Shown here: positions 23,059-37,292 of the stretch, in pieces
Numbering within the stretch: position 1 is the stretch's first letter
How the letters are laid out: every line of letters begins with the position of its first letter
Assembly (NCBI GenBank): GCA_013396635.1
Contig: WBMW01001505.1
Coordinates: 1 to 64,000, forward strand
DNA: 64,000 nucleotides
Direction: 5' to 3'
From: Penelope pileata
Lineage: Eukaryota > Chordata > Aves > Galliformes > Cracidae
Made by a program: the position numbers and the translations under genes
The notes under the pieces: generated by a model
What the model was told of the DNA's origin: nothing
The model's input: only the letters and a program-made list of their open reading frames with translations
Database searches by the model: none

Positions 23059-24777
23059 TATTGCATAACTCATAGTGGCCATTTTCTCTCTTTTCCATTA
23101 ATGGCAAACCAAAACTTGAAACTTCTGCCCCAAATTAATCTCCAGTTCCAAAAACTGCAGTTTTTCAACATAGTGTATGCTTGCCTTTGCATGAGTTTGC
23201 TCAGCAGTTTCTAAGCATCTGTCTAGTGTCATCTATATATAAAAAGAGGATGAAAGCGTATATCACTTGTCAATTACTGGAGGAGAAAAGTAATGAGACA
23301 GCACATTCATCCTCCTCCACTCGTATGAATACAGTAAGAAGGGAAAAAGCAACAATGTATTTTATTATCCCCAGCAAATTTTGCTGAAGTGAGGAGACTG
23401 ATAACTGTCTAAAATGACAGAGATGTTTATCTTCTGGGAGAGAAAACTTTCAGTGTCATTAATGTGGCTTCTCCACAGGAAATACGGGCTCATTAATAGG
23501 CTGTTTTTCAGCTTAAGCTTTAAATACCAGTGATTTCACAAGCACCAGTTCAAACAATCTCATTTAGACCTGTAATGCACTGATACTCAAATGTTTGCAA
23601 GCTGAATCTCCTTTCTCCTTTTCTTGTGTTTCCCTTCCCCTACACATGCATGTTTCCCTGTTCCTCACCATGTGCTCTGCCCTGGGTACAACAACCCAAA
23701 CTATTTCCTTCAATGTCCTTGGACTACAAAGTAAGTCTCTTCTCATCCAATATAGTTATCCTTCCTGTATCTTGACCTCTGAAATAGCAGTTCCACCACC
23801 CAAAGCCCTTACAGCTCCATCACACCAGCTACAGACATATAAAGGCAACTCCTCCTTTCAGAAGTTTCCTGAGGTTTTCTCCTGCCCCCAATTCAGTAAA
23901 ACAGCACTTTGCAAACCCACCCAAATCATCCACTCCCTTTTCCTCAGCTACCTGGCCTCTCCAGATTAGCCTAGTAACTCAGGAAACCACACAGTGTCAG
24001 TCCTCACGCTGCATCCCTTCTGTTTACCCTGGCTGCTAGGAATAAGGAGGAGTAGAGCAGAGTGAAGAGGCATTGCTGTATGCCCAAATTGTGTCCTAGC
24101 CTCAGCCACAGCTTATGGCCCCACTTGTCTGCTGCCTCTTCCCAACCTTATTGCCTGAAATTGGATATTATACTCTTCAGTGACCTGTCAGAAGAAGATG
24201 AAAGATCTTAGGGGAGAGTAAGACTCTGGAGCTCTGCACAGTCAGGAAATCACTGCTCCAATAAGCAACAATAACCCAACAAACCCAAACTCTATTTGTC
24301 TATCATATATTTTCTCAGTATCAGAAAAAGAATCTTATATCTATTTTTAAAATTTTAAAATTAAGACCTTTCATATCTCTCACTAACATCAGAAATGTGT
24401 TACATCAACAGTTCCCAGCAACAGCACTGGGTTTCATGGGCACTGTTCAAATATGTGGGCAATGAACTTAGATGTTTTAATCTAAAGAGCAATTCATAAA
24501 TATATTATCATTTGTTACTTAGCGTTCCATGAATAAATATAACATAAATCACTGAGAAAATATCAGAGAATGAGTAAAGGCAGTGGCAAAACAGCCAAGT
24601 GGCTTGCGTACACATATGGTCTGGAATTAAATTGGCTTTACAGGTTGAGTCCAGTGGAATGACTGGATTCCAGGAAAAAGAAGGTAGTGATTTACTGATT
24701 ATATCTAACATACAGCAGCAAAACAATAAAACTTGTATTCATTGAGAAGGCTCACCTTGCCTCTTTCAGAGAACTCA
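23059..24777 (-). other. PLXDC2: PLXDC2 intron 1, partly pyrimidine-rich
   Basis: Unique sequence. Bases 23590-23960 are C/T-rich and open for 124 codons on the plus strand, but no protein family is recognised and the composition itself disfavours stops. No other feature is visible. Confidence 0.55.
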
Positions 24778-25318
24778 GAATCCCCCAAGCTTGAAGGAAC
24801 ACACAAGGATCATCAAGTCCAGATCCTGGACACACAGAACTGTCCAAAATTCAAACCCTGTGTCTCAGAATGTTGTCCAAATGCTTCTTGAACTCTACAA
24901 GGTTTGGGGCTGTGAACACTGCCCTGGGCAGACTGTTTCAGTGCTCAATAACTCCCTTGGTGAAAAACCTTTTCCTCATACCCAGCCTGACCTTTTCCTC
25001 ATACCCAGCCTGACCTTCTTCTGATGCAGCTCCATGCCGTTCCCTCGGGTCCTGTCACTGTCACCAGAGAGCAGAGATCAGCGCTGCCCCTGCGCTCCCC
25101 TTGTGTGGAAGCTGTAGGCTGCTACGAGATCTCCCCTCAGTCTCCTCTTCTCTGGGCTGAAAAAAACAAAGGACCTCAGCTGCTCCTCATATGTCTTCCC
25201 CTCTAGATCCTTCCACGTCTTTGTAGCCCTCTGTAATAGTTTTATGTCTTTCTTATATTGTGGTGCCAAAACTACAGGCAGTCCTTTAGGTGAGGCCACA
25301 CTATTGCATGGTAGAGCG
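24778..25318 (-). mobile_element. CR1 LINE 3' half
   Basis: Minus-strand CR1. Its landmarks on the plus strand are atccttccacgtctttgtag, ctcagtctcctcttctctgg, the cctcagctgctcctcatatg block, cactgccctgggcagactgt and aggatcatcaagtccaga. The translated minus strand includes LQRATKTWKDLEGKTYEEQL and FFSPEKRRLRGDL. The terminal octamers are decayed. It carries an internal 23-bp duplication (24968-25013). Confidence 0.93.
24968..25013. repeat. Perfect 23-bp tandem duplication inside CR1
   Basis: The unit starting ccttttcctcatacccagcc and ending tga is present at 24968-24990 and 24991-25013 with no mismatch. Other CR1 copies have this segment once, so the duplication arose after insertion or in the source copy. 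Confidence 0.95.
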
Positions 25319-27042
25319 GTACAATCACTTCCCTTGACTGCTTCGCTTACTTAGGCTTTAGAAAACTCAGAAAGATAGAATTCTAGTATTCTTCTACTGC
25401 AAGTTGCATTGTATGTCCAAGAAACAGACATCTTTACATCTCACTAAGTGATCTGGAAAACATATGCTGTACATTGCAGTGATTAGGAGAGTGTTTGCTG
25501 GTGGTCTGCAGAGAGCTGGTTAGTCACAGGATGCTGCTTCCCCTGTATTCAGCTATTAACCTACACTTGAAAAGTTAAATTCATGTTAAAAATGTGTCTG
25601 ATATTTATTGTTTCATGTAAGCAAATGCTGCAATTGCCACAGGAATATTATTCTGTTGCCAGAAAAAGGATATTGATCTATGCAATGGCCAATAGGCTGG
25701 GAAGTAGGCCCACGAGGCAACATATCTGTTCAAAAATGAATTTGTGAATGTTTTATATTACCAGACACTTTGGCTAGCATTGCTCAACATGACCGAGCAT
25801 TTCACATATTGCAGGTGTTTAGCTTAAGGATCTCAAAGAGGCGTAATTTTTGCAGGGTGATCTGCTAGCGCTTCCTGAACATCATCTCAACAAGAAATGT
25901 GTCTCCACAGACATTCACCTTCATCTTCTGGTTCTTCTCATTAAATAAGTCAGATTCTTCCTTATATCATAGTACTATCCACACACAGTTCAAGACTTAG
26001 AATTATAATCACACCTCCTGGAATAGGTAGATATAAGCACATGAATTCCTGGTAATCTAGTGATTTCAGTGAACTCACGGAGGCTCAGTGCCCCTTTGAT
26101 GTCAAGCTGTGTTATGTATGGCACAGCGTCTCACTGGAGGTGGGAGCCTTCCCGAAACATTCAGCCTCAGCGAACATAGTTGAATTCAGCTGTAATAGAC
26201 TCATATTTCTGGAAACAGATGCTGCTACATTCTCACAAGTCTATATAACTCATGCAACATCAGGTGGAGATCGCCTAGCCTGTTTTTACACCCTCTCAAA
26301 TTCTGCAGTTCTGAAGGTTGCTCTGACTCTAACATTACTGGAATCATTTACTCCTTAGACCAAAGCTTCTTTTTTCCTGACTAATTTGAAATCCTTTAAA
26401 CTTGGAATATTCTAGGTGGTCAACATCAAACCTTCTTCTTCCCCCCTCCCTTTTTGTGTATTAAAGACTTTTCAGGTAGAGGCTGGCAGCCTACAAAAAA
26501 ACTTATTACAATATCAACTTAATAACAATTTAGGTATATATGCCTTGAGACTGTTCAAAACTTTAATTTGGCATACAAGTAGCTAAGTTAATCTTTATTT
26601 CCTCAAAATAGCACCTACTGACACATTGCCTGCTCTGAAAGTCCCTATCATTTCTAGGAAAGTCGTCATCAGACCAGTCAGGCACATGTATTTTCAGTCA
26701 GGTAACTACTATGTGTAGGGAGGAGGAAGGCGTGCCTGAAGGGACCAAGTTCAAAAACACATCACTTGTTGGTATGGTTCTAGTCAAAACAGTATTTATA
26801 GTTCCTTATTGGAAATGAAATCTCTCCAATTCAAATGCAGATGTCCTGTGTTTATTTGTTTACACTTCTTAGAAGTGGGAAGCTACACAGAAACTGTGAG
26901 AAACAGTCTGAAAACTCTAAGAAGAAGCCTTGAAGAAGCCTTGATTCCAGCAGCACTGCTGAAACTGTTGTAAAACATGTTTTTTCTCAACCCAAATACC
27001 AGAGGAAAATAAAGGAGAAGAAAAAAAGCTACTCCCCCCTCC

Positions 27043-27080
27043 AAAAAAGAAAAAAAAAAAAAAAAGAAAGAAAAACAAAC
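27043..27080. repeat. A-rich low-complexity tract
   Basis: Six A, G, sixteen A, then (GAAA)-like repeats. Confidence 0.9.
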
Positions 27081-29887
27081 TGAAGTCGTTCCAAATGCTT
27101 TGTGTATATTTCTACCCTGTATTGAGATTCTCAATAAATACAGCCACTTTCTCCTTTTCTTATTGAAAATGCAATCAGCAGTAAAGTTAGTTTGTGCCTG
27201 ACCAAGGCTCTTACAGTAACTGATTATTTACAGATGCCAAATCTCCAAGTGATATTTTTGCCACAAGTTTTCCATTTCAGGATTGGCATTTTTGAATTTT
27301 CACAGCTTACTGACCTCATGTGGGGGCTGTGCCATCTGTTGCTGCATTCTCCATGCTCAATCACCAGTTTCTACAGGACATCAACAACATTACATATAGC
27401 TTTATCAAGGGTTTTCTTCCTTTATTCAAGGAGGCATACTAAACCCAGGGCCTGGAAATATCAAAACTGTCTTCCACATCAAAAGAAAGCTGCAGATAAA
27501 ACACTGATTACTTTTCATTAGCAAGTGGTTTCACTCTGGATGTGAATTCGGCTTATTAATATGTCAAATTAACCATATCAAGATGTTTCTGTGTATTGTG
27601 TAGGCTGACTTTCACTGCTTTTGGATTTGGATAGCTATTATATAGCTTAAACACTTTGTATAGCCTGAAGTTCTTTAGGAGAGCCCATTCAATTCATGGA
27701 AACAATGTTGTCAACATTAAATATATGTACTAGAAAAATATAATAGTTTAATCCATTTAAAAAGTGTTATAAAATACACTTGGGATATGAACAGTTTTGT
27801 GGTGATAAAGCAAAGAATAGAAATGCAGAATCGTTCAATTTTCCTAGCAATGTACAAACGATATGCTGCTAAACAGTTTTGCAAAACATTTTTCTACTTT
27901 ACAGTGAATCTTGTTTTCCAAAATATCTCACCAATATTATTTAAGCCATGACTCATCTTACAGACTAACTCCAATGTGTATTCTTACCATAAAGATTACT
28001 AGACGGTATCCATAACAGCAGCCAGTTACAGAAAAGGACTGTTCAATAATACTAGGTGTAAACTGCAGTACAAGCCTCTAGGGAATGCTGTGTATATCGA
28101 GTTCATACCACATTTTCACTTTCAGACCCTTTCCACTATAGAAGTCCAGCTGATGCCAACTCAAATGACCTAGGGTTGCTTGGTGTAATTGTTTGTTTGC
28201 TTGTATAACCACAATGGCTAAGTTTCTTTGCTGTTGAGAAGACCCGGAATGGTAGATGCCCTGCAAGAATGGAAGAAAAATACTGTCCATCCCATCCTTC
28301 CTCTTACTGCATAAAGAGTTAAGGATGTGATAAAGGTTGTACTCTGAGATAAGCTGCAGAGGATGACTGATTCCTCATAATACTTTAATCACATTTAATT
28401 ACAATAAGTAGAATACTGAAGGTATCTTGCCTGAACACTGTGTTTTCTGAATTGCTGAGCATATTCCCTCTTCTCATGTGGTTCTGTGGCAGAGGAGGCA
28501 GCAGCACACCATGAGAGGGTCTGAGACAGGGCTGCTCCTTCCCCAGCCTTGGAGCAGGATAATGGAGGTGAAAGGGCAGGACTCAGGCATGAAGGGCAGA
28601 GCAGCCATGGATCACAAAGCAACAGACAAATTGCTTGGGATGGGAGAAAGAGAGAATGGGCTGAGAAATTCTCACCTAAGAGAAAGCTGGAAATAGGGCA
28701 AGGAGGAAAATGGTGACATTTCACTAAGACACCAAAGCCCTTAAAGTGTTTTTTTCCCCACTTTTACAACAGCAGAGATTTTAATATAGTCTCCCCACTG
28801 CAGGAAATGACAATGACAGGTGTCCCCAGTCCTTCTGCCAGGTTATGAGGCAATCAAAGCTCTTTTCCTCTCCAAAAGAAGTTTATGAGCCATTGTCCAG
28901 GATTTGGTAGAAGCCAGAGACAGACAGGACCAAAAGGCATGCTCCAGTCAGCCTTCTCTTCCAAAACCTTCATGCTGCTTTTGCATCTTGTGCTGATGCT
29001 GACATACACAGAACCCTTTTTACTTCATGATAATTTGATTAACTTTCTACCATATTTTCTGCAATCAGTCAGTCTCTAGAAGAGTGAGAGCTACTTTGGA
29101 ATCAGTCTGAAGCCACTAGAGTTTATGTCTTCTGCTTAAAGAGCTCCAGCAAACAAAAATTAAGTTGTGGCCCACGCACTTCGATGTCCTCTGACCTCAG
29201 TTAGCACTGACATAAAACTAGAAGAATGCTGTTGACTTGAGTGCAGCTATTCCCATTGTACAGAAGTGCATTTGAGGTCAGAATTAGACTCAAACTGCTT
29301 GCCAAAGACTGCAAAATATTATGAAAGAGTGGCTAACAGAAGCTACCCACACCCACTGAGCTGTGGATGTTCAGCTGAGAAGCAGATGTTTTAAGGGTCA
29401 GTGCTTCTGTAATAAGTAAACACATTCATTGTAACATAGAACGCTGAGCTAATAATATAAATACCAAGCAGGACACTTGAAATACCATGCAAACAACAAC
29501 ATACATCTGAAAAATAACTACAACAAATGCTTGTTTTTCACCAGAAAGATCACAGGATCAGCAGCTGTTTACTGCTTCAGTGCAGCAATTATGATGTAAG
29601 CTTAGCCAATGTTTCCAGTAAAGCCTGCTCCCATCCATCCCATTTCTAATAATCTGTGACATTTTTTTCCTGGGCCTGATATTCAGAAGCTTGCTGTCCA
29701 AAATGCTTTGCTGAGTGGCTCTCAGAGCAAGGCCAAAAGATCACGTGCTCTGCTTTTCAGATCCAGTTAGCTAAAACTAATTTACTCAGCTCTTTGCAAA
29801 GACCCCCTGTTTCTAACTCAGCAGTAAAATTGCAGCACACAAATAAGGAAGTTTCTGAAGACTAAACATTTTAATTAGAAAGTAACA

Positions 29888-29966
29888 TACAAACAAAAAA
29901 AAAAAGCAAAAACAAATAAGCAAAAAAACCCCAAAGCAAACGAACAAAAAAACCAACCCACAAACC
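29888..29966. repeat. A/C-rich low-complexity tract
   Basis: Irregular caaa and caaaaa repeats with a central run of A, ending in aaccaacccacaaaccc. Confidence 0.85.
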
Positions 29967-32900
29967 CTGTCAGAAAAACAAATCTCGGCATTTACTTTTG
30001 TTTCTATTATTTAGCTAAATAAAGTACATTGATATGATACCAGTTAAGCTTTCAACCAAGAAGACCCAAACTCTGAACTCTGGCATGCACTCGGACAGCC
30101 CTTAATACGGCAAATGAAGAGCTCGTGTTCATCTGGATCCCTGTGCAAATTATCCCTAATCTCCTGCCTTTTCAGAGGGAAACCACAGAGCCTTGACTGT
30201 CACATTAAGTGAAGCCTTACCTGCAAGTCTGCACCCAGCAGGTCACCCCAGCAAGCAGGGAGAAGACATGGGCCAGGCTGCACAGGGACACTGACTGCCT
30301 ATGCCCATAGAAACCTTCAGAACTGCAAAAATGCACAAATGTATTCAAACGTGGGAGCCATGTTCTCGCTGGACAACTACAACAACTACATCCTCACAGA
30401 CATTTTGCTATGATCTGCATGTCAACTGTTTTGCTTTTATTAGACATTTTAGTCAATATACTAAAGCAAAAGCATCACCTACTATTTAAAAATCACAGTG
30501 AGAATGCATATACATACACAGATTTTTCTTAGCATATCTGGAACTTTGCTGACAGATGTCTTCTCTCCTATTTTATTTTCAAGAGCAAAATTTAACATTT
30601 ACTTTTTGTTCAAATTATTAAAGCAAAAGCCATTGCTGCAGAAATCCAGTTCACAAGTTATGGCTTCCATACCAAGAAGGATTCATACATTTTTGCACCT
30701 CTACATTTCAACTCTGGGTTATAGAATCACAGATAATGAAAAAAGCTGCAACAGATCTATGGATGAGTTGCCTATTTTAATTGGCCAAGTAATGTGAAAT
30801 GGAAAAAAATAAATATATATTAGTTTTAAAAAGTATGTTAAGATTTAAAACACAGCTGTACAGAGATAGACACATAATTTAAAGGCATAAATTATGTAAC
30901 TGTGAATTCTGAAAACCTCTACCAGAATTAAGAACAGAAGGGCGATCACCTTGAAAACGGTATGGTATATTCTAACATGGAAGAGTTAATGATCAATGCA
31001 GTTGCTAATTTCAGTTTTATTTTCAGTGTGAGATTTATTGTATCTGCACCACAGATGCCTGGAGGATATGACCAGTGACTGTCAGAGGGCTTTTACAAAA
31101 CAGCTTTGTGTCCTGCTTCAAAAAAAGTGAAGTTTCAAACAGAGCTGCAGGGCTAATTCCTTTCATATATAAAGTAACCTTAGCAAAAAATTTACTGTGC
31201 AATAACCTAGTAATAGTCCTTTAGAATTCTATGACTAAATCACTTAAAAAAGTAGCTAACTTCAGCTTCTAAAAAGAAGACCTGAGTATAAGGCTAGTCA
31301 TGTACATACCAATGCTAAACGGGAAGGACGTGACTGGACAGAACAACAAATAAATAAATAAAGTATTTTAGATTTTGGTTTCATGTAAGGAAATTACAAA
31401 AATATTTGAGTGATAGGGCAACAGAAAATAACCTTTTGTAAATCTTTGCTTAATTATTTTTAATTATTTTTAGCTGCTTATACGTATATTTTCTTCCTTG
31501 TGAAATATAGAGATTTGGCTGTCTTTTCTTAAATAAACTGAGAATATGTTGCCTAATCATCATTCATGTCTGTTAGGTGAATTTTTATTAAGTAATATTT
31601 TCTGTATTTTAAAATATTTTCTCCCTACTTTGGTAAAGCAATTAATCTGTATCAGCGTAAATTGACTGGCTGTTAAATTAGCTCAAGAATGTATGGGAAA
31701 ATATTTCAGGTTAATGCATAGTTGCTCAGTTGTGTTTTAGGAAGTGTTTCAAACAGTATTCTCCAGGATGCAAAACCTCTTCAGCAAGCTAAGCAAGCTT
31801 TACCAGTAATTACGTTATTTATCTTCAGTGTGACTTCAGTGATTCTGTGAATTCTATAAGTGTCAAAAAGTATAATTATACTTATAAATTAGCTTCTTCA
31901 GTGTTGCAAAATACTGAAGTAGAAACAAAGATCTGACACAGCAGAGAGAAAATTCAGTATGTGCAGAGTATCAGCATAAGATTTACTCTCCAGTTTTCCA
32001 GAGGTAGAAGAGGAGCTTTAACATGACAACTACTTTGCAGTCTTACAGCTCAAATGTATTCCAAATGCAGTCAGGCCATTAGGAGTAATACACCAAAGAG
32101 TGACAAATTAGTATAGAGACTGTTATACTTTAAAAGCAAAGACAGACAAAACGCCATGAACTCCCCCAAGCACTTTGTTATCACTTCCAATTTTGCAAGG
32201 AAATTGTTGTTCTAATAGAAAGCTGTATATAATCTTAAAATTACTCTAAACCCCTTTTCTGTATGTTCTCAGTCATTCACTCTGTGGAGACAGACAATTT
32301 GTTATGTGTTTTCCTTGTCTAATTTTGGGGTTAAAAACAGTTGACTGATACGGATACCTCTTGGCCTGGTGAAGCTGTTAAGAGATCTTTAATGCTTTGA
32401 ATAATAAGGATGAAGGATACTGAGAATTATAGAATTTAAGATATGATATTTCCCTTTTCTTCCACACAGTATGAATTTGATCCAATGGTAGCACATGTGT
32501 GAGTGTACTGTAATAAAGGCGAGTAATCTCGAAGATGCATTGAGACTAATGGTATCTATCACAAACATTCTTTTGTGCTCATACTGGTGGGGAGAAAAAA
32601 GGGAAAAAAAACAAACTAATTTTGGATAACATATGAGAAACATTTGACACCTGTCACTTTCTAGCTTTCAAATTAGGCTTTTGCTTCAGAATATGAAAAT
32701 ACAGATAGGCAAAGCACAAAGCGCATTACCTCCGACTTTCCATGACACATATCCAAGTCTGAATAATAATAATGCATGGCAAACCTCTGGACATATGTCA
32801 TCGTAACATTTGCTCACATGTACTATCTTCTACACAAATAAAACAACAATGCAAATGGTGTCAAAAACTTGTCCAAAGGTAGAATATCAATTGATTAGAT

Positions 32901-35900
32901 AGATATGAAGAAAAAAAAAAAAGAACCACACTTCACTAAAAAGCAAACACAACCTGAAGACAAAGATCTTATGAATGTTTTACAACTTCCGTAGAACTCC
33001 AAGTAATAACCTCTTCCTTTCCAATAACATGTTTGCAGTAACTATAGAGCTAAAAGGAAACAAACACCAAAAAGTCTGGAGGTCATATAAAATATTTTCC
33101 AGTTTTATAATTCAGGTCTTGTTATATTTATCAGGGTATAAATGCTGCATTTTTCTTCCCACTTTCACCTGGAGGTGATATCAAAGCAAATCATACGTGA
33201 AGCTCTGTCCTGCAGGTAAACTGGCAATGCTATCAACAGCTATAGAGAATTCTCTGCCAAGTGCTGTAAATTTTAATTCCTAAATGCAACTGACTGAAGA
33301 GTAAATATACATTGTGAGACTCGGTATAGTTAACTATCGATAATAAACCACTTGCCAGTGATAGTCTAATACTGCCAGTATGTCCAAAAACATCTTTCTT
33401 CCTCTGATTGCTGACATAATGGTGCATTTATGTACTGCATTCTGAGAGTCCAGTAAATCCCTAGTGTGACTCAGATGTGAGGCTACACATTACAGAGCAT
33501 TTCTCTATATCATAAAAACATCCCTTCAATATAAAATTAAGTCAATTTTTCAGTCAAAAAACCTCACCAACAATAAGAAAAACAACAAAATCCACCAATC
33601 CATGCTTCGCACTCAAAACAAGAATGCAGCCTTGCAAGTGAGATTCCTGCCTCTTTCCTTCATGTGCAAAGGACACATTAAGAACAACGTGCCCCAGTAT
33701 CAGCCCTAGAGCATTTACAGAAGTGGTACAGATAATAAGCACTATCATCATTGAGACAGTCTTATGTCCAGAATACTCTTGGCCCTAAAGGTCCTGTGTC
33801 CAGCTGCTGGGAGAGAAGAGTGGTGTGGGTTGTGCAGACATCTGTAACGCTTGTATGCAAGCTGCAGAGTTTTATTTTAATATCCTGTTTATCCTGGCTT
33901 TAATTTTAGCTCATTGCTGAGTAATGATGCAAGAGATCATCTGATAAAGCAGAAATTCTGAATATGCAACCAAGTTTCCAGGTAGCTGAGGCTTTCCATT
34001 TTCTTCTTGCAGCTCAATAGCCTTTTCTGCTTTAACCTGGTAAACACACACCACAAGATGAAGAACATTATGGCATAGACAGATGACCTTCTGCTGTGGT
34101 TTTTACTCCAGGGTCTCTCAGCAAGCTCCTATTTTCTATTGCCACCAGAATCACAAGTAATAGAGGACCTTGACTTCTTCAGGCTATATATCAAAGTACC
34201 TACTATCCCATTTTTACTATATTACTTTTTCTTTTATATAAATCATAGTACGTTCTTACTGACTAAAAGGTTTAGAAGAAAGGGGAGCAGAACATCAAAA
34301 AGTTATGGAATTCATGAAGAGGGTGAAACTCACATTTTTTTTTTGAGCAAGTCAAAGAGAAGACATTTTCTTCCTGCTTCCACTTTTCTCATACAGAAAA
34401 TATTGTATTTGCAGGATACAAGTATCTCTTCAAAAGCTTAAACACCAGAGCTGTGCTCCATGTCACAATCATGTTCTCAGTATAGGTTTCTTGACAGCAA
34501 AGATGGGTATACAGCCTATTTTCAAATCTTCCTGACCATACCATGGTAACCAAAGAGGCTCTTTCTAGTTATTTAAGTGTTCCATAGTCTTGTGTTCGCC
34601 CTTTATCACCACAGCATACTGCCCTCCCAGAAATGACAACGTAATTGCTGATGTCTAAAAGGCTTTTTTGCTTCCAGATTTGAAGTTCGTGCTTCTGCCT
34701 TCATACAGTAACCTGTACATGTATGAGTAAAACTTTTCAGTGGCAACTTACACTATCAGTAAGAGGCAGAAAAGGCAGCATTTACCAAAACAGCACTCAA
34801 CACTGTCATTCACTTTATGGGTAGCAAGACAAGATACAGACAGAAATCCGGAGTATTGCAGACTGGAAGGAAATGACTTGACTGCACTGATGAGCTAAAA
34901 TTGCATCTACTAGGATGCAGGAAGAGCAGTATATCTCTTCTGTTGTATAATAGGAAATAAATCCATGTCATGCAGCTGAACGCAGCTCTGAGAACCATGG
35001 GATATATTCCCTTCTGCACCTCACTATTTCAGAGGAGAGAATGCAATGCCCATTTGAACATGCCAACTCTAACACAGGTTTTTATACAGGAATTTCATAC
35101 CTAGACTAGTCTAACCTAGGCACTAATGTGCCAGATTCACTCTGCCATGAACAGCTTCTACTCCATAAACGTATTCTGCGTGTACCTGACTGAAACCAAA
35201 GGCAGGCAGTATAATTTCTTTGTTCATCTCAATGGCAGGAGACCATTCTCCCGAAACCATTCTGCTGTTAAAACAGGCTCTATTGAAAGACAAATGCCAA
35301 GCAGGCTCTAGTACTGTTCATATAGCTTTCTCTCTAAGCACCAGTGCTTTTGCTAAGCCTAATGAAACAGAAAACAAACACTGAGGATGCGCGTCCCAAG
35401 ACCGTGTACTACATTGCACATGAAGGAAAAGGACTTGGAAGCATAACTAATTACATTATGTAGTGACAACTGCCTTAATGCTTATCTGCTGTCAATTATA
35501 GAATATAATAAAACAGATAAAATACCATCTGTAACTGCAATAACAAGAATCCAGCACTTGAGAAGTCTTAACTACTTTGTTTTACTTTCTGTGCGGTCAG
35601 CACTAATTTTGTTATTGACATTAGTAGGCATACAGCTGAGGACAAAAGCTTGTTTCACGTTTCAAAACATCTACTGACTGTAGTGGATGAAAGATAATTG
35701 TTTCAAGAGGCCTTTATAGTAATGGCAGGGTGTTTTCTTGGGGTAATTAACAGGAGTATAATGAGCATAAAAGGAATAAGGTAATTCAGATTATACAAGT
35801 ATTACATAAAAAGATTATTTAGTTTAGTGTGAAGAATTTCAGCTACACAATGTTGTTCTTCAACATCAGAGTGTGAGGGGCTCTGCTGTTTCTTCAATTA

Positions 35901-36654
35901 ACTAGAATGTTACCTGAGTAGCACAGAGGACCATGCAGTGCCAACGCCCTTCCAGAGTTAGAATGATCTAGTAGATATATCTATTGCCTTGGATTTTACA
36001 GGGATTCTTTAAATGACAAAATAGACCCAAATCTGTGTGCAATCTACAAACACAAATTTCCATTTGCAGCTGCTCCTCCATTGACAATTTACTCTGAAGT
36101 TCCAAGCATTGGTTTCACTGAAGTTAATGAGAGTTTTCAATTAATTTAGTAAGACCTGAATTTGTCTTCCATGTGTTGTTCTAAGCTAATGAAGTGAATA
36201 TATTAACTACCTGACTGTCCCAAGATATCACCTACTAAATGTGTTTGGAAAGATGAGAATGGACAGATAATTGGGGACTAATTTGTGACTGTTTTGTACC
36301 ATTTTGGGAAAAAAGTATAATTCTATTTGTGTCAAAGACTTTCTACTGAGCTGAATAGAAGATAACTGTTTTTTGGTCTTTTTTCTAAAAGTAAAAATAA
36401 TGCTTTCAATTAGTGTATGTTTTACAAAGCTCTTTGTTTAAACAATGGTCTGCAGAGGTACCAAAGTTTCAAATAATCACTTTTTTTTTTTTCTGAGCTC
36501 ACTGACATTTGTACACGGTTGATAAGCCTTGCCCTAAAACCACTTTGTCCAACATATTATCAAAACTTCACATTAAAGAAAATTAGATAACCTGTCTGAT
36601 TTCATTTTATTCCACTTTTTAAAAAACCTCAAAACAGAAACCATAGGACAAGAG

Positions 36655-37292
36655 GGAACTTCTCTGGGGCTAATAGGAAATTCAACAAGAAGTACCCAGT
36701 CCTGTACTTGAGGAGAAACACCAGGCACCATAATATGCTAGGGGAACCCACCTGGAAAGCAGTTCTGCAGGAAACGTCCTTGCCACTAAGAAGGCTAATA
36801 GTATCTGTAGCTCATTAGGGAAAATATCACCACCAGGACAAGAGAGGTGATCATTCCCCTCTACTTCACATAGGTGAGGATATACTTGATGTCCAGTTCT
36901 GAGCCCCCAGTACATGAGAGATCTGGACATATTTGAAAGAGTTCTGTGTAAGGCCACCAAGAAGATCAAGGGACTGAGGAGAGGCTGAGAGAGCTGGGTG
37001 TGCTCAGCTGGAGAAGAGAATACTAAGAGGAATTTTATCTCCGAAGTGAGGGAGCAAAGACGATGAAGCCAAGCTCTTTTCAATGGTGCCCAGTCCCAAG
37101 ACAAGAGACAATGAGCACAAACCTAAGCACAAGAGGTTCTGTTTAAACATCAGGAAGAACTTTAATTTAGGTACAGGTGACAGAGCACTGGCCAACACAT
37201 GGACAACAACCTCTAGGTACTCTGCTTGTGGAGGGGGGTTGGACTAGATGACTTCCAGAGCTTCCTTCCAATCATAGCCATTCTGAGATTTT
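36655..37292 (+). mobile_element. CR1 LINE, diverged
   Basis: Plus-strand CR1 beginning after the RT core (ttcaacaagaagtacccagt, cctgtacttgaggagaaaca). It passes through gccaccaagaagatcaaggg and gagagagctgggtgtgctca to gttggactagatgacttcca and a decayed tail (ccattctgagatttt). Many small indels break the frame. The segment corresponding to the conserved tctactctgccct block is degraded. It is an old copy, antisense to PLXDC2. Confidence 0.92.

Larger units (their letters stand above)
25319..36654 (-). other. PLXDC2: PLXDC2 intron 1, 11 kb without recognised gene
   Basis: AT-rich intron with no exon-like segment or CR1 detected. It contains A-rich low-complexity tracts (27043-27080, 29888-29966, about 32909-32921), a T run at about 36480-36491, and a modestly GC-rich block at 28480-28720 whose reading frames match nothing I recognise. 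Confidence 0.6.

Noticed and set aside
23595..23969. 124-codon plus-strand open frame as a gene
   Set aside because: It lies in a C/T-rich strand where stop codons are rare. There is no domain, and the peptide looks like low-complexity translation.
30721..30735. atagaatcacagata as a minus-strand CR1 end
   Set aside because: The downstream sequence lacks the expected gttggaa...ggacc block.
31848..31860. gattctgtgaattcta as a possible CR1 tail
   Set aside because: It has only one octamer-like word and no CR1 sequence upstream.
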